DNA from: Nocardioides sp. zg-1308
GTDB lineage: Bacteria; Actinomycetota; Actinomycetes; Propionibacteriales; Nocardioidaceae
Reading direction: 5' to 3'
DNA: 64,000 bases
NCBI RefSeq assembly: GCF_013155375.1
Contig: NZ_JABJQY010000002.1
Location: forward strand, 1,736,001 to 1,800,000
Shown: positions 63,726 to 64,000 of the stretch, in pieces
Layout: each line of letters begins with the position of its first letter
How positions within the stretch are numbered: position 1 is the stretch's first letter
Translations under genes and position numbers: made by a program
The notes under the pieces: model-generated
The model's input: only the letters and a program-made list of their open reading frames with translations
What the model was told of the DNA's origin: nothing
Database searches by the model: none

Positions 63726-64000
63726 ATGCGTGTCACCACCCTTGCCCGCCGCCTCGGCACCGCCGCCCTGGTGCTGACGATCGGCGTCGGCGCCACCGCC
63801 TGCAGCGACGACTCGGAGTCGTCGGACTCCCCGAGCTCCGCCACCGACGAGGGCGCCGCCTCCACCGAGGAGAGCGACGCCCCCGAGGAGGAGGGTGACG
63901 CCGAGGCGGCCTCGCTCGCCGAGCTGTCGGCCGAGGACTTCTACCCCTCGGTGATGGCCGCGATGCGCGAGGCCGAGACGTTCAACTTCGAGACGGTCGC
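63726..64000 (+). CDS. Lipoprotein, LprAFG/LppX-like (3' end outside window)
   Basis: The start of a secreted lipoprotein, open to the end of the window (91 codons seen). The signal LARRLGTAALVLTIGVGATAC has a lipobox ending in Cys (about residue 26), then a Ser/Asp/Glu-rich linker (DDSESSDSPSS and on) and the beginning of a folded domain (YPSVMAAMREAETFNFETV) that resembles the LprG/LppX lipid-carrier family. AGGAG precedes the ATG at 63726. Confidence 0.8.
   Translation, partial: MRVTTLARRLGTAALVLTIGVGATACSDDSESSDSPSSATDEGAASTEESDAPEEEGDAEAASLAELSAEDFYPSVMAAMREAETFNFETV

Noticed and set aside
62528..63865. Long minus-strand frame opposite rplK/rplA
   Set aside because: Antisense of highly conserved ribosomal protein genes; low-complexity product.

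Overview
The window is about 64 kb of very GC-rich DNA (roughly 70% or more G+C by eye) with dense genes, many GTG starts and few gaps. Gene order and families point to a high-GC actinobacterium, most likely Nocardioidaceae (Nocardioides-like). Support for this comes from: actinobacterial nuo, korAB and secE-nusG-rplKA gene orders; a polyprenyl diphosphate synthase coupled to nuoN; a DUF222/HNH protein; DUF6194; an MptB-type mannosyltransferase; and a cluster of GGTCTCGATACG-type palindromic repeats. The genus is an inference; no 16S gene is present.

Layout. 1-11.5 kb: the end of the respiratory complex I operon (nuoG partial, nuoHIJKLMN), then a trans-polyprenyl diphosphate synthase that probably makes the menaquinone tail. 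11.6-17.4 kb: a membrane protein and DUF2382 pair, a MerR-like protein with two helix-turn-helix regions, DUF6194, an MFS exporter, an atypical SDR and a divergent MarR regulator with a palindromic operator candidate. 17.6-20.9 kb: HNH/DUF222 protein, a palindromic repeat cluster, RarD-like transporter, small secreted protein. 20.9-25.8 kb: korAB (2-oxoacid:ferredoxin oxidoreductase), and a secreted GH18 chitinase whose upstream region carries ROK-like and CRP-like sites. 26-29.9 kb: a sulfate ABC importer. 29.9-31.2 kb: a stand-alone CarH-like cobalamin domain, YajQ, tRNA-Tyr. 31.3-34.9 kb: a sugar isomerase (AGE family), PfkB kinase and MFS transporter operon. 35-39.7 kb: zinc-ribbon protein, CACGTG palindrome array, histidine phosphatase, metallophosphoesterase, MptB-like mannosyltransferase and GT4 glycosyltransferase. 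39.8-43.2 kb: divergent homogentisate catabolism (fah plus unknown gene, and hmgA). 43.3-47.9 kb: zwf, GH15 hydrolase, Bcr/CflA-type exporter. 47.9-51.7 kb: heterodimeric ABC exporter with one degenerate ATP site. 51.8-57.3 kb: pirin, MFS-cNMP fusion, class III cyclase-like DUF2652, TagI, amidase. 57.3-64 kb: housekeeping block tRNA-Thr, tRNA-Met, rpmG, hadA/hadB-like dehydratases, murB, adenosine deaminase, tRNA-Trp, secE, nusG, rplK, rplA and the start of a lipoprotein gene.

How genes work together. Complex I and the prenyl synthase supply electron transport and quinone. The isomerase-kinase-MFS operon could take in mannose or fructose and feed fructose-6-phosphate to glycolysis, while zwf and GH15 link glucose release to the pentose phosphate route. 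The homogentisate genes complete tyrosine breakdown except for a recognisable isomerase. Many genes start 6-8 bases after a TANNNT -10 hexamer, which suggests widespread leaderless transcription. The most unusual items are the MFS-cNMP/cyclase-like pair, the DNA-binding-free CarH-like sensor, the unknown gene coupled to fah, the CACGTG palindrome array and the ROK/CRP-like control region in front of the chitinase.
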